Shown one piece after another: positions 1 to 8,746 of a stretch of DNA of 64,000 nt. Location: NCBI RefSeq assembly GCF_000719515.1, contig NZ_JOGR01000007.1, forward strand, positions 1 through 64,000, in the 5' to 3' direction. The translations under genes and the position numbers were made by a program. This DNA comes from Glycomyces sp. NRRL B-16210 (GTDB taxonomy: Bacteria; Actinomycetota; Actinomycetes; Mycobacteriales; Micromonosporaceae). Numbering within the stretch: the stretch's first letter is position 1; each line of letters starts with the position of its first letter. Below the pieces are notes generated by a model. The model was not told the origin of the DNA and did not search any database. It was given only the letters and a program-made list of their open reading frames with translations.

Positions 1-2
1 GC

Positions 3-1250
3 CTGCCCCCCGCCGGACCCAGCGCCGCACCGCCGCCCCCGGCCTCCGCCTACACCGCCGCGAACCCGGTGGCCGGGCACGTCCCGCCCACCGAGCAGAC
101 CCGCGTCCTCCACCCCGCCCCGACCGGCGCACCGCAGATGGCCGCCCCGGGCCAGGCCCCCGCCTGGCAGCCCGGACCGCCCGTCCCGCCGATGTACCGC
201 CACCCCGGCGCGCCCCCGCCCTCGCGCGGGCGCGGCAAGCTCGTCGCCGGCGCGCTCGCGCTGGCCCTCATCGCCGGCGGCGCCGGCGGCGTCGCGGGCT
301 GGTTCCTCAACGACGGCAGCAGCGGCACCACCGTGGTCGAATCCGTCTCGATGGACGCCGGCACCGGCATGACCTACACCGAGATCGTCGACAAGACCCG
401 GCCCTCGGTCGTCACCATCGTGACCGATTCGGCCGAAGGCTCCGGCGTGGTCTACTCCGAGGACGGCTACATCGTCACCAACAACCACGTCGTGGACGGC
501 GCGCAGGCCGTGCAGGTCCGCTTCTCCAACGGCTCCACCGCCGACGCCGCGATCGTCGCCACCGACGCGACCCAGGACCTCGCGGTCATCCAGGTCTCGG
601 ACGGGGAGGACCTCCAGCCGATCACCTTCGGCGACTCCGACAAGATCCAGGTCGGCGACGCGGCGGTCGCGATCGGCTCCCCGCTCGGCCTCGAAGGGAC
701 CGTGACCACCGGGATCGTCTCGGCCCTCGACCGCTCGATGACCGTCGCCGGCGAGGAGGGACAGGGCTTCGGCCAGTCCTCCAGCCAGACCCTCACCGGC
801 CTGCTCCAGACCGACGCGGCCATCAACTCCGGCAACTCCGGCGGCGCGCTCGTCGACGGCAACGGCGACCTCATCGGCATCAACACCGCGATCGCCACCA
901 CCGACTCCGGCTCGATCGGCCTGGGCTTCGCGATCCCCTCGAACACTGTGCAGAGCGTCGTCGAGCAGCTCATCGAGAACGGCTCGGTCGAGCAGGGCTA
1001 CCTCGGCGTCTCGGTGGCCGACACCGACGGCAACGGGGCCATGGTCCTCGGCGTCGAACCCGGCTCCCCGGCTGAGGAGGCCGGGCTCCAGGAAGGCGAC
1101 ATCATCACCGGGATCGACGGCGCGCCGATCACCGGCGCCTCCGAAGTGGTCGCGGCCGTGCAGGGCCAGGCCTCGGGCACCGAAGTGGTCATCACCTACA
1201 CCAGGGACGAGGAGGAGGCCGAGACCACGGCGACCCTCGCCGGCACCTGA
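3..1250 (+). CDS. HtrA/DegP-like S1C serine protease with PDZ domain, 5' end outside window
   Basis: Membrane-anchored periplasmic quality-control protease. The frame is open to the first base of the window, so the true start lies upstream; an internal GTG at 69 gives 393 residues. A proline/alanine-rich cytoplasmic stretch is followed by one membrane helix (about nt 237-305). The trypsin-like domain carries the triad His in TNNHVVDGA (nt ~487), Asp in DLAVIQV (~576) and Ser in GNSGGAL (~837). A C-terminal PDZ domain begins near GYLGVSVAD (nt ~1000) and would bind substrate C-termini. A strong hairpin follows the stop. The family is certain; the substrate is unknown. Confidence 0.95.
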   Translation: MPPAGPSAAPPPPASAYTAANPVAGHVPPTEQTRVLHPAPTGAPQMAAPGQAPAWQPGPPVPPMYRHPGAPPPSRGRGKLVAGALALALIAGGAGGVAGWFLNDGSSGTTVVESVSMDAGTGMTYTEIVDKTRPSVVTIVTDSAEGSGVVYSEDGYIVTNNHVVDGAQAVQVRFSNGSTADAAIVATDATQDLAVIQVSDGEDLQPITFGDSDKIQVGDAAVAIGSPLGLEGTVTTGIVSALDRSMTVAGEEGQGFGQSSSQTLTGLLQTDAAINSGNSGGALVDGNGDLIGINTAIATTDSGSIGLGFAIPSNTVQSVVEQLIENGSVEQGYLGVSVADTDGNGAMVLGVEPGSPAEEAGLQEGDIITGIDGAPITGASEVVAAVQGQASGTEVVITYTRDEEEAETTATLAGT

Positions 1251-1268
1251 GTCCCGCTCACGACAGCA

Positions 1269-1297
1269 CGGCGGCCCCGGATTCCCCGGGGCCGCCG
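1269..1297. terminator. Bidirectional terminator hairpin
   Basis: Perfect 12-bp stem (1269-1280 with 1286-1297) around a 5-nt loop, exactly between the stop of the HtrA gene and the stop of the convergent Mrr-like gene. There is no T-tract, as is usual in high-GC actinobacteria. Confidence 0.8.
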
Positions 1298-1966
1298 TCA
1301 ACGCTCTTGTAACGGCGCGGTCGTCCCGCTCGCCTCCAGCGCGGCGCGGACCGGCCGCAGCTCCACGGGGGCCTCGCCGGTCTCCAGCCACTCCGCGAGG
1401 CGGTCGCGGTCGACGATGAGCACCCCCAGTTGCGCGGCCACGGCCTCGTTGCGGGAGGCGTGGTGCATCCAGTGCAGGTTCGCGTTCGTGATGAGCACGC
1501 CTGCGTCGCAGTCCCAGCGGGCCTTGATCTCGCCGCCGAGGATCTGGACGTGGCGGTTGCCGTTGCGGCTGCGCATGGCGCGGTCGTCCTTCTTGGCGCG
1601 CACGATGATGCGCTTGCCGTTGTTGAAGGTCACCACGAAGTTGCAGCCCAGGTCGTTCTTGCGGTGCCCGAACTTCTTGACGCGCTTGGCGTCCAGGCCC
1701 ACCAGGAGGCGGCCGATCAGGTGGTCGAAGGCCGGCAGGTTCATCTTGTCGACCCCGCGCATGAGGATCTGCCGCTCGGCGGAGACGGCCCGGTCGCGGT
1801 GCTCGCGCCCGCGGCTGCGGAACAGGATCCAGCCGGCGAGTGCCGTGCCGCCCAACAGGATCGCCGCCGACAGGAACCAGGCCCAGTGGTCCGCTATGAA
1901 TCCGATGATGAAGTAGCCGAGGACGAGAGCGGCGATTCCCGCTCCTACCTTGAAGATCACGGACAT
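1298..1966 (-). CDS. Membrane-anchored Mrr-like restriction endonuclease-fold protein
   Basis: 222 residues. Two N-terminal membrane helices (about 7-27 and 31-51) precede a cytoplasmic domain that resembles the Mrr_cat/NERD type of PD-(D/E)XK fold. FDHLIGRLL, a central beta hairpin ending IIVRAKK and the late segment VLITNANLHW...LGVLIVDRDRLAEWL follow the Mrr order. The usual G-x-D and Q-x-K residues appear here as GCN and RAK, so catalysis is doubtful. The ATG at 1966 is preferred over an upstream in-frame ATG because GGAGG sits eight bases before it. Role unknown; membrane-associated nucleic-acid binding is one possibility. Confidence 0.75.
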   Translation of the reverse strand: MSVIFKVGAGIAALVLGYFIIGFIADHWAWFLSAAILLGGTALAGWILFRSRGREHRDRAVSAERQILMRGVDKMNLPAFDHLIGRLLVGLDAKRVKKFGHRKNDLGCNFVVTFNNGKRIIVRAKKDDRAMRSRNGNRHVQILGGEIKARWDCDAGVLITNANLHWMHHASRNEAVAAQLGVLIVDRDRLAEWLETGEAPVELRPVRAALEASGTTAPLQER

Positions 1967-2036
1967 GGCGGCCTCCAGTGGGTTCAGAGGGCGTGCGGCT
2001 GGCGTATGTCGCCTTGTAGTGTCGAAGTGCAGGTTC

Positions 2037-2161
2037 ATGGCTCGCAAGCGTCGCCATGGCGGTGTTCATTTATGGCTCGCAAGCTTCGCCACGCCTGTGC
2101 ACACTTATGGCTCGCAAGCTTCGCCACGGCTGTACACATTTATGGCTCGCAAGCTTCGCCA
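2037..2161 (+). repeat. Four copies of a 20-bp unit at exact 35-bp period
   Basis: ATGGCTCGCAAGCTTCGCCA (first copy has one change) starts at 2037, 2072, 2107 and 2142. The 15-bp linkers vary (ending CATTT, CACTT, CATTT). The array fills most of the 342-bp gap between the divergent Mrr-like gene and rsmI. Each copy could encode MARKLRH, but there is no ribosome-binding site or long frame. Diverged copies occur elsewhere in the window (8727, 14976, 48191, 52172). Confidence 0.9.
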
Positions 2162-2308
2162 TGACTAGGAGTATCCGTTACCGTTCGCTCACGCGTAAGG
2201 CCTATGTCCGGTACCCGACAGCATGGATCGGCAGCTTGCATGTGCGGCCCGTCGCGACGCGTTCACCGGGCCCCGCCTCCGCCGCGAGCGGTGGGGGATA
2301 CTGGCCGG

Positions 2309-3160
2309 GTGTCGACTACTTCAACAGGCGTTTTGGTGCTTCTCGGTGCGCCGCTGGGAAATCCAGAGGACGCCTCGTCTCGGCTGCGGTCCGAGCTGGC
2401 CCGGGCCGATGTCATCGCCGCAGAGGATACCCGGCGGCTCCGCCGGCTCCTGAGCGAGCTGGACCTCGTCCCGACCGCCGCGATCACCTCGTATTTCGAG
2501 GCGAACGAGGTCGGCAGGACACCGATGCTTCTCGAACAATTGTACGACGGAAAACGGGTCGCCGTCATCACCGACGGCGGTATGCCCTCGGTCTCGGACC
2601 CGGGGTTTCGCCTGGTCAAGGCCGCCATTGACGCGGGGATCACGGTCACGTGCGCGCCGGGGGCGAGCGCGGTGACGACCGCGCTGGCGCTCTCGGGGAT
2701 GCCCTGCGACCGGTTCTGCTTCGAGGGCTTCGCGCCGCGCAAGGACGGCGAGCGCCGGCGCCTGTTCGGCTCCCTCGCCGAGGAGCGGCGCACGATGGTG
2801 TTCTTCGAATCACCCCGCCGTGTCTCGGAAACGTTGCGCGCCATGGCATCGGCGCTGGGCCCGGACCGGCCCGCGGCCCTGTGCCGGGAGCTGACGAAGA
2901 CCCACGAGGAGGTCCGCCGCGGCACCCTCGCCGAACTCGCCGAAGGCGCGGAGGCCGACCCGCCGCGCGGTGAGATCACCCTGGTGGTCTCGGGCTGGAC
3001 GGGCCCGGACGCGAGCGAGGCGACCCCGGAGGCGATGGCCGCGGCCGTGGCGGCCCTGGAAGCGACCGGCGCCGACCGCAAGGCCGCGATGAAAGAAGTA
3101 GCCGTGAAATACGGCGTCAGCCGAAGAGACGTCTACGAAGCAGTCCTCAAATCGGACTGA
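2309..3160 (+). CDS. rsmI: 16S rRNA (cytidine1402-2'-O)-methyltransferase
   Basis: 283 residues. Transfers a methyl from SAM to the ribose of C1402 in the ribosomal P site. It has the tetrapyrrole-methylase fold: GAPLGNPEDAS (usually TPIGN), AEDTRRLRRLL, DGGMPSVSDPGFRLV, PGASAVTTALALSGMP and FFESPRR are all in family order. The C-terminal 40 residues form a helical tail. GTG at 2309 fits the family N-terminus; longer in-frame starts upstream would add a non-conserved leader. No ribosome-binding site is seen. It stands alone, downstream of the 35-bp repeat array. Confidence 0.95.
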   Translation: MSTTSTGVLVLLGAPLGNPEDASSRLRSELARADVIAAEDTRRLRRLLSELDLVPTAAITSYFEANEVGRTPMLLEQLYDGKRVAVITDGGMPSVSDPGFRLVKAAIDAGITVTCAPGASAVTTALALSGMPCDRFCFEGFAPRKDGERRRLFGSLAEERRTMVFFESPRRVSETLRAMASALGPDRPAALCRELTKTHEEVRRGTLAELAEGAEADPPRGEITLVVSGWTGPDASEATPEAMAAAVAALEATGADRKAAMKEVAVKYGVSRRDVYEAVLKSD

Positions 3161-3287
3161 GCGACACCACCCGAACGCCAAAGGCGGATATTCCCGAAAT
3201 AACGGATAAATACCCCCTAAGGGACCCCTGGCTTAAAAGTACTCCTGGGGTACGACATCCGTTGCCAGCCAAGAAAACGAGCAATCC

Positions 3288-4379
3288 TCAGAGTTCGTCG
3301 AACTTGAAGGTCTTCCAGGCGACTACGGCCACGATCGCGGCGAATGCCGCGAGGAAGCCCAGTTGCGGGAGGACCGTGACCGGCGGGCTGCCGTAGACCA
3401 CCACCGATTGCAGCGCCTCGTTCAGGTATCGCATCGGCGACAGGTACGAGATCCACTGCACCCACGTCGGCGACAGCGCCAGCGGCCAGAACGCGCCCGA
3501 GACGAACGCCATCGGCATCGTCACCAGGTTGCTCAGCCCCGCCGCGCCCGGACTCGTCTGCGCGATCCCGCCGATGACCACGCCGATCGCCAGGAACGCG
3601 AGCGTCCCCAGCAGCACCAGCGGCACCGCGAACCACGACCACCCCGACAGCTCCAGGCCGAACCCGAGCGCCGCGACCGCCAGGAACACCACCGTCTGAC
3701 CCACCGCGACCAGCAGGTTCACCGACACCTTCGCGCCCAGGAACGTCTTCACCGAAGCCGGCGTCAACCGCAGGCGCCGCAGCAGCTTGTCGCGCTTCCA
3801 GTCCACGATCGTCCCGGCCGCGCCGAACACGCCCGAGATCGCGACGCCCCACGCCAGGATTCCCGGCGCGAGGTACTGGATCGCACGCAGTCCGCCGCCG
3901 TCGGCCTCCTCGACCTCGGCCTCCAGCACCGGCGCGCCCGGCGCCGCCGCCGAGAGCACCTCGACGTTCACGTTGTCGACCAGCGCCGAGAGGTTCCCCG
4001 CGGCGATCGACCCCGAGGTCTGGCTCGTCGGCGACGGGTAGATCCGCACCGTGTCGCCCTCCTGGACCACCGCGGCGTCCGCGTCGCCCTCGCGCAGCAT
4101 CAGCATGGCCTCGTCGAGGTCCGCCACCGCCGTGACGGTGAAGTCCTCCGGGTCGGCGTCGTCGAGCACCGGCACCTCGCCGACGGCGAGGACCCGCGAG
4201 GCCGAGTCTCCGGTCGAACCGAACACGCTCGCCAGCAGCACCATGAACATCAGCGGCAGCAGCACCGTGAAGAACACCTGGCTGCGGTCGCGCAGCCAGC
4301 CGCGGCCGAGCGCCTTGACCAGGCTCACGTACGCCTTGGACCGCGCCTGCCGCGGCTCGCGCACCGCTCCGAGGCTCAT
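3288..4379 (-). CDS. ABC-2 type exporter permease
   Basis: 363 residues, six predicted membrane helices. One near residues 33-53 is followed by an extracytoplasmic loop of about 110 residues, then five helices in the C-terminal half; the last 10 residues are cytoplasmic. This is the usual ABC-2 membrane domain (drug or polyketide export type). Its start overlaps the stop of the ATPase gene (ATGA at 4376-4379), so the two are translationally coupled. The WKRDKLLRRLRLTP segment is typical of the coupling region before the second helix. Substrate unknown. Confidence 0.9.
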   Translation of the reverse strand: MSLGAVREPRQARSKAYVSLVKALGRGWLRDRSQVFFTVLLPLMFMVLLASVFGSTGDSASRVLAVGEVPVLDDADPEDFTVTAVADLDEAMLMLREGDADAAVVQEGDTVRIYPSPTSQTSGSIAAGNLSALVDNVNVEVLSAAAPGAPVLEAEVEEADGGGLRAIQYLAPGILAWGVAISGVFGAAGTIVDWKRDKLLRRLRLTPASVKTFLGAKVSVNLLVAVGQTVVFLAVAALGFGLELSGWSWFAVPLVLLGTLAFLAIGVVIGGIAQTSPGAAGLSNLVTMPMAFVSGAFWPLALSPTWVQWISYLSPMRYLNEALQSVVVYGSPPVTVLPQLGFLAAFAAIVAVVAWKTFKFDEL

Positions 4380-5293
4380 TCGCGCCACTCCCGTCCGGTC
4401 ACGTGCAAGAACACATCCTCCAGATTCGCCGTGCGCACCGCGAGGCCCTCCAGCGCCCCGTCGGAGGCCAGGGCCGTCAGCAGCTTGCGCGGGTCGCGGG
4501 TCTCGAACACGATCGCGTTCGGGCCCTCGGCGACGTGCTCGCCGGCCGCGAGCTCCTTGACGCGCTCGTCGGTGAGCTGCCCGGCCGCGACGGTCACCCG
4601 CGTGGGCGCGTCGAGCCCGCGGACGAACCCGGCGGGGGAGTCGACGGCCCTGATCTTGCCGGAGTCCATGATGGCGACCCGGTCGCACAGCGCCTCGGCC
4701 TCCTCCATGTAATGCGTCGTGAGCACCACGGTGCGGCCCTCGGCGTTGATCGCGCGCATGAGGTCCCACAGGTTGCGCCGCGCCTGCGGGTCCAACGCGG
4801 CGGTCGGCTCGTCGAGGAACACCAGCTCGGGGTCGCCGACGAGCGTGCACGCGATCGACAGGCGCTGCTGCTGGCCGCCCGAGAGCTTCTCGCAGCGGAC
4901 GTTCGCGTGCTCGGCGAGGCCCACGAGGTCGAGCATCTCGGCGGCGCGGCCCTTCGCGGCCCCGTACAGCTCGGCGAACGTCTCGATCTGCTCCCGGGCG
5001 GTGAGGAACTCGAAGAACGCCGAGGCCTGCAACTGCACGCCGACCCGGCCGGTCAGCTCGGGGGAGTGCGGCCACGGCGAGCGCCCGAGGAGGCGCACGG
5101 TGCCCGAGTCGGGCTTGCGCAGGCCCTCGACGATCTCCAGGGTCGTGGTCTTCCCGGCCCCGTTGGGGCCGAGGATGCCGAAGAACTCGCCGCGCTCGAC
5201 GCGGAAGCTCACGCCGTCGACTGCCCGGATCTCACCGGTCCTGCGGCCGCGGTAGGTCTTGCGGAGGTCGGCGACCTCGATGGCGGCGTCCAT
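4376..5293 (-). CDS. ABC-2 exporter ATP-binding protein
   Basis: 305 residues. Walker A GPNGAGKTTT, signature LSGGQQQR, Walker B LVFLDEPTAALD and switch His in TTHYMEEAE are all intact. The C-terminal 80 residues form the regulatory extension of DrrA/CcmA-type exporters, ending FLHVTGREWRE. ATG at 5293 is chosen because the fold begins IEVADLRKTY right after it; an upstream in-frame extension is low-complexity. First gene of a two-gene operon with the permease, divergent from narK. Probable drug or metabolite efflux. Confidence 0.93.
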   Translation of the reverse strand: MDAAIEVADLRKTYRGRRTGEIRAVDGVSFRVERGEFFGILGPNGAGKTTTLEIVEGLRKPDSGTVRLLGRSPWPHSPELTGRVGVQLQASAFFEFLTAREQIETFAELYGAAKGRAAEMLDLVGLAEHANVRCEKLSGGQQQRLSIACTLVGDPELVFLDEPTAALDPQARRNLWDLMRAINAEGRTVVLTTHYMEEAEALCDRVAIMDSGKIRAVDSPAGFVRGLDAPTRVTVAAGQLTDERVKELAAGEHVAEGPNAIVFETRDPRKLLTALASDGALEGLAVRTANLEDVFLHVTGREWRE

Positions 5294-5490
5294 AACAGCT
5301 AACGCTAGGCCATCGCGTGATGTGACCGGGTTCTCGGCCAGCGCGGCGGCCTCCGGGCCCCTACTGGAGCCCGCCCGCGGGCGCTGACGCTCGGCTTTCA
5401 CACCCCGCGTAACAGGACGGTGAGGCGAACTTCATCCCCCCGGCACAGGTGCCGCACTTGCAGGCAACGCCGCTGCCCGAAGGTGGCCCC

Positions 5491-6903
5491 ATGACAGCGA
5501 CACTGACGCAGACGGCCCCGAAGCCGCCCCCGACCCGCAAGGGCTGGATCACCGACTGGCGACCCGACGACGAAGCCTTCTGGCGGTCCAAGGGCCGCAA
5601 GGTCGCCCGCCGGAACCTGGTCTGGTCCGTCCTCGCCGAGCACCTCGGCTTCTCGGTGTGGACGATGTTCAGCATCATCACCCCCTACCTCGCGGCCGCC
5701 GGCTACGACTTCACGACCAGCCAGCTGTTCTGGCTCACCGCCGTCCCCAACCTCGTCGGCGCGTTCCTGCGCATCCCCTACACCGCGGCCGTGGCCCTGT
5801 TCGGCGGCCGCAACTGGACGATCATCTCCGCGGTCCTCCTGGTCGTGCCCACCGCGCTCCTGGCCTACTGCGTCATGACGCCCGGCACCCCGTACTGGCT
5901 GTTCGTGGTCGCGGGCGTCGCCGCCGGGTTCGGCGGCGGGAACTTCGCCTCCTCGATGGCGAACATCTCCTACTTCTATCCCGAGCGCCACCGCGGCGCG
6001 GCCCTCGGCATCAACGCCGCCGGCGGCAACATCGGCGTCTCGGCCGTGCAGTTCGTCGGCCCGCTCGTCATCGGCCTCGCGGTCCTGGGCTCCGCCCAGG
6101 GCACGACCGACTCCGGCGAGGCCTTCTTCCTCCACAACGTGCCGCTGCTGTGGCTGGTGCTGTCGGTGTTCGCCGCGTTCATGGCCTGGCGGGCCATGGA
6201 CAACCTCTCGGTCGCCCGCACCCCGCTGCGCGAGCAGGCGCCCGCGCTGGCGCGCAAGCACACCTGGATCATGAGCGTGCTCTACATCGGCACGTTCGGG
6301 TCCTTCATCGGCTACTCGTTCGCGTTCCCGCTGGTCATCAAGTTGTCCTTCCCGGAGTTCAGCGCCTTGTGGATCGCCGCGCTCGGGCCCCTGGTCGGCT
6401 CGCTCGCCCGTCCGCTCGGCGGCTGGTTCGCCGACCGCCTCGCCGGAGCGCCGATCACCAGCCTCGCGTTCGTCCTCATGGGCGTCGGTGCGATGGGCGC
6501 GATCTGGGGCATCAACGCCGCCTCGTTCCCGCTGTTCTTCGTCTCGTTCATGCTGCTGTTCACCATGAGCGGCGTCGCCAACGGCTCGACTTACCGGTCG
6601 ATCCCGGCGATCTTCCAGGCCGAGGCCGCCGCCGAGGCCGGCGGGCGGCCGAGTGAGGCGCAGGTCCTCAAGGCGAAGAAGGTCACCGCCGCGGCCCTCG
6701 GCTGGATCTCGGCGATCGGCGCCTTCGGCGGCTTCCTCATCAACCAGGGCTTCCGCATCGCCAACGAGCAGACCGGCTCGGTCGTCCCGGCCATGTGGGT
6801 CTTCATCGGCGCCTACGCGGTCTTCCTCGCGATCAACTGGTGGTGCTACCAGCGCACCGTCCTGGTCGCCAAGGCCCCCAGCCTCGCCTACGCCAAGGTC
6901 TGA
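5491..6903 (+). CDS. narK: NarK-type nitrate/nitrite MFS transporter
   Basis: 470 residues, about 12 membrane helices. The two nitrate signature helices are present: GFGGGNFASSMANISYFYP and GINAAGGNIGVSAVQF. The arginine-bearing helix PNLVGAFLRIPYTAAV is also conserved. The start is ATG 5491 with GAAGGTGG upstream; an earlier in-frame ATG at 5449 lacks a ribosome-binding site. It probably imports nitrate or exchanges it for nitrite, which matches the nirBD-nnaR cluster 9 kb away. A composite hairpin terminator follows. Confidence 0.93.
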   Translation: MTATLTQTAPKPPPTRKGWITDWRPDDEAFWRSKGRKVARRNLVWSVLAEHLGFSVWTMFSIITPYLAAAGYDFTTSQLFWLTAVPNLVGAFLRIPYTAAVALFGGRNWTIISAVLLVVPTALLAYCVMTPGTPYWLFVVAGVAAGFGGGNFASSMANISYFYPERHRGAALGINAAGGNIGVSAVQFVGPLVIGLAVLGSAQGTTDSGEAFFLHNVPLLWLVLSVFAAFMAWRAMDNLSVARTPLREQAPALARKHTWIMSVLYIGTFGSFIGYSFAFPLVIKLSFPEFSALWIAALGPLVGSLARPLGGWFADRLAGAPITSLAFVLMGVGAMGAIWGINAASFPLFFVSFMLLFTMSGVANGSTYRSIPAIFQAEAAAEAGGRPSEAQVLKAKKVTAAALGWISAIGAFGGFLINQGFRIANEQTGSVVPAMWVFIGAYAVFLAINWWCYQRTVLVAKAPSLAYAKV

Positions 6904-6955
6904 CGACAGGAGCCCCGGAACAGGCCGACCCGCCGCACGAGCAGTGTCGCTCGCA

Positions 6956-7021
6956 GGCCCGCGATCGTTCACCACGATCGCGGGCCTTTCGGTTTCCATC
7001 GCAATGGAGACCGAAAGGCCC
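6956..7021. terminator. Two overlapping hairpins between convergent genes
   Basis: Hairpin one is a perfect 12-bp stem (6956-6967 with 6975-6986) followed by TTT. Hairpin two is an 18-bp stem with one G-T pair (6982-6999 with 7004-7021) and a CGCA loop. They share 6982-6986, so only one can form fully at a time. They separate narK from the DUF1349 gene and could terminate both strands. Confidence 0.8.
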
Positions 7022-7028
7022 GTGCCTT

Positions 7029-7637
7029 TCAGGACCCGTCGCGCAGGTCCCGGAGCGTCTCGGTCGTGAAGGCCACTTCGTCGATGACGGCCTCGCAGCC
7101 CTCGCCGATCGGCGACTGCACGCTCAAGCCCGCGCGCACCGGTCCTTCGACGCCGAACCCGAAGCAGCGCACGAACTCCCACCGCTCGCCGTCGTCCGAG
7201 GCGTGGAGCGCGAAGGCCGGGCCGATCCTGCTGGCCCGCAGCCACACGTGCTCGCCCTCGACGGTCCAGCCGTTCGCGTCGTCGGAGACGCCCCGGGTCA
7301 CCACCGAGACGATCATCCCCGTGCCCTCGGGCGAGTACTCGAACGCGAATTTCGCCCAGTGGTCGTCGTCGATCACCAGCAGCAGCGCCCCGGCGTCGTA
7401 CGTGCTCTTGAATCCGACCTTGAAACGGGCGCTGAACCGCCAGTCCCCGTCGGGCGGCGTCCCGAGGAGCTTGACGGCGTCCGAAGGCGCATGGGCCGGC
7501 AGGCCCGCGTAGGCGTACCAGTCGGTGCGGGGCGCGGCGGTCGCTTCGAGGCCGTTCTCGGCGGCGCTCCAGACGGGCGGCTCGACGCCGCCGTCCCAGT
7601 CGAGCGCGAATGGCAGGGAGGAGAGGTTCACGGTCAT
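7029..7637 (-). CDS. DUF1349 concanavalin-fold protein
   Basis: 202 residues. Matches the DUF1349 family (beta-sandwich, related to yeast enolase-region proteins): paired tryptophans and aromatics in DWYAYAGLPAHAP, then VGFKSTYDAGALLLVIDDD, HWAKFAFEYSPEG and VWLRASRIG, ending in a beta-rich segment FCFGVEGPVRAGLSVQSP-like. No signal peptide, so cytosolic. ATG 7635-7637 is the first start before the conserved region. It stands alone downstream of ispH in the same direction, 128 bp away. Function unknown; carbohydrate binding has been proposed for the fold. Confidence 0.85.
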   Translation of the reverse strand: MTVNLSSLPFALDWDGGVEPPVWSAAENGLEATAAPRTDWYAYAGLPAHAPSDAVKLLGTPPDGDWRFSARFKVGFKSTYDAGALLLVIDDDHWAKFAFEYSPEGTGMIVSVVTRGVSDDANGWTVEGEHVWLRASRIGPAFALHASDDGERWEFVRCFGFGVEGPVRAGLSVQSPIGEGCEAVIDEVAFTTETLRDLRDGS

Positions 7638-7765
7638 CCCCGGATCGTAGCGAGGAATGGGAGCGCTGCGACAGTCCTTTCGCAGCAGATTTCCGGACCT
7701 CCGAAATGCGCCTTCAGGTCGCGGTCGCGCGCCGCTCCGACGACCGGAGCGCGCCCTCGGGCGTC

Positions 7766-8746
7766 CTAGGGCCGGCGCGCGCCGGCCCGGAGCCGCTGCG
7801 GCAGCAGGAACTCCTGGGTCTCCTCGGCCACCGCCCGCTCGACGATCTCGATCGGGCCCGCCGCCGCGAGGGCCGCGACCACGTCGTCCACCAAACGTGG
7901 CGGCGCCGAAGCGCCCGCCGTCACCGCCACCGTCGCGGCGTCCTCCAGCCACGCCCGGTCGAGCTGCCCGGCGTCCTCGATGAGGTGCGCGGCCACCCCC
8001 GCCGCGCGCGAGAGCTCGACCAGGCGGTTCGAGTTCGACGAGTTCGCCGATCCGACGACCAGCACCAGGTCCGCCTCGCCGACCACGGCGGCCACGGCCG
8101 CCTGCCGGTTGCTCGTGGCGTAGCAGATGTCCTCGGCCCCTTGGCCCTTGATCCCCGGGAAACGCTCCTTCAGCGCCGCCGCGATCTGCTCGACCTCCGT
8201 CACCGACAGCGTCGTCTGGCTCAGGTACGTGACCTTCCCGGGGTCGGCGACCTCCAGGCGCGCCACGGCCTCGGCGCTCTCGACGAGCACCGTCCGCTCC
8301 GGAGCGACGCCCATCGTGCCGACGACCTCCTCGTGCCCCTCGTGCCCGATGAGGATCACCGTGTCGCCCGACTCGGCCGCCCGCTTGGCCTCCGCGTGGA
8401 CCTTCGCCACCAGCGGGCACGTCGCGTCCACCGCGTCCAGGCCCCGCCTGGCCGCCTCCCGCTCGACCGCCGGCGCGACCCCGTGGGCGCTGAAGACCAC
8501 CAGCGCCTGCTCGGGAACCTCGTCCAACTCAGAGATGAACACCGCCCCGCGCGACTCCAGATCGGCCACCACATGGGTGTTGTGGACGATCTGGTTGCGC
8601 ACGTACACCGGCGGACCGTGCTGCTCCAGCAGCCGCTCGACGATCTCGATCGCCCGCTCCACGCCCGCGCAGAAGGATCTGGGGGCGGGCAGCAGGACCC
8701 GGCGCACCGCGGGCGCCGGGCCTTCTCGGCGAACCTCGCGAGCCAT
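7766..8746 (-). CDS. ispH: 4-hydroxy-3-methylbut-2-enyl diphosphate reductase
   Basis: 326 residues. Last step of the MEP pathway, producing IPP and DMAPP with a 4Fe-4S cluster. The three cluster cysteines are C26 (PRSFCAGVE; the usual Gly before Phe is Ser), C110 (DATCPLV) and C208 (DICYATSNRQ); HNTHVV, GHEGHEEVVGT and SANSSNSNRL are also conserved. The first 12 residues (MAREVRREGPAP) are unlike the family and are encoded by a copy of the dispersed repeat, which also supplies the start codon. It overlaps the 3' end of the polyprenyl synthase frame by 391 bp. A GTG just before RRVLLPAP could be the ancestral start. Confidence 0.93.
   Translation of the reverse strand: MAREVRREGPAPAVRRVLLPAPRSFCAGVERAIEIVERLLEQHGPPVYVRNQIVHNTHVVADLESRGAVFISELDEVPEQALVVFSAHGVAPAVEREAARRGLDAVDATCPLVAKVHAEAKRAAESGDTVILIGHEGHEEVVGTMGVAPERTVLVESAEAVARLEVADPGKVTYLSQTTLSVTEVEQIAAALKERFPGIKGQGAEDICYATSNRQAAVAAVVGEADLVLVVGSANSSNSNRLVELSRAAGVAAHLIEDAGQLDRAWLEDAATVAVTAGASAPPRLVDDVVAALAAAGPIEIVERAVAEETQEFLLPQRLRAGARRP

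Noticed and set aside
2037..2161. CRISPR array
   Set aside because: Units are 20 bp with only 15-bp related linkers; spacers are too short and no cas genes are present.
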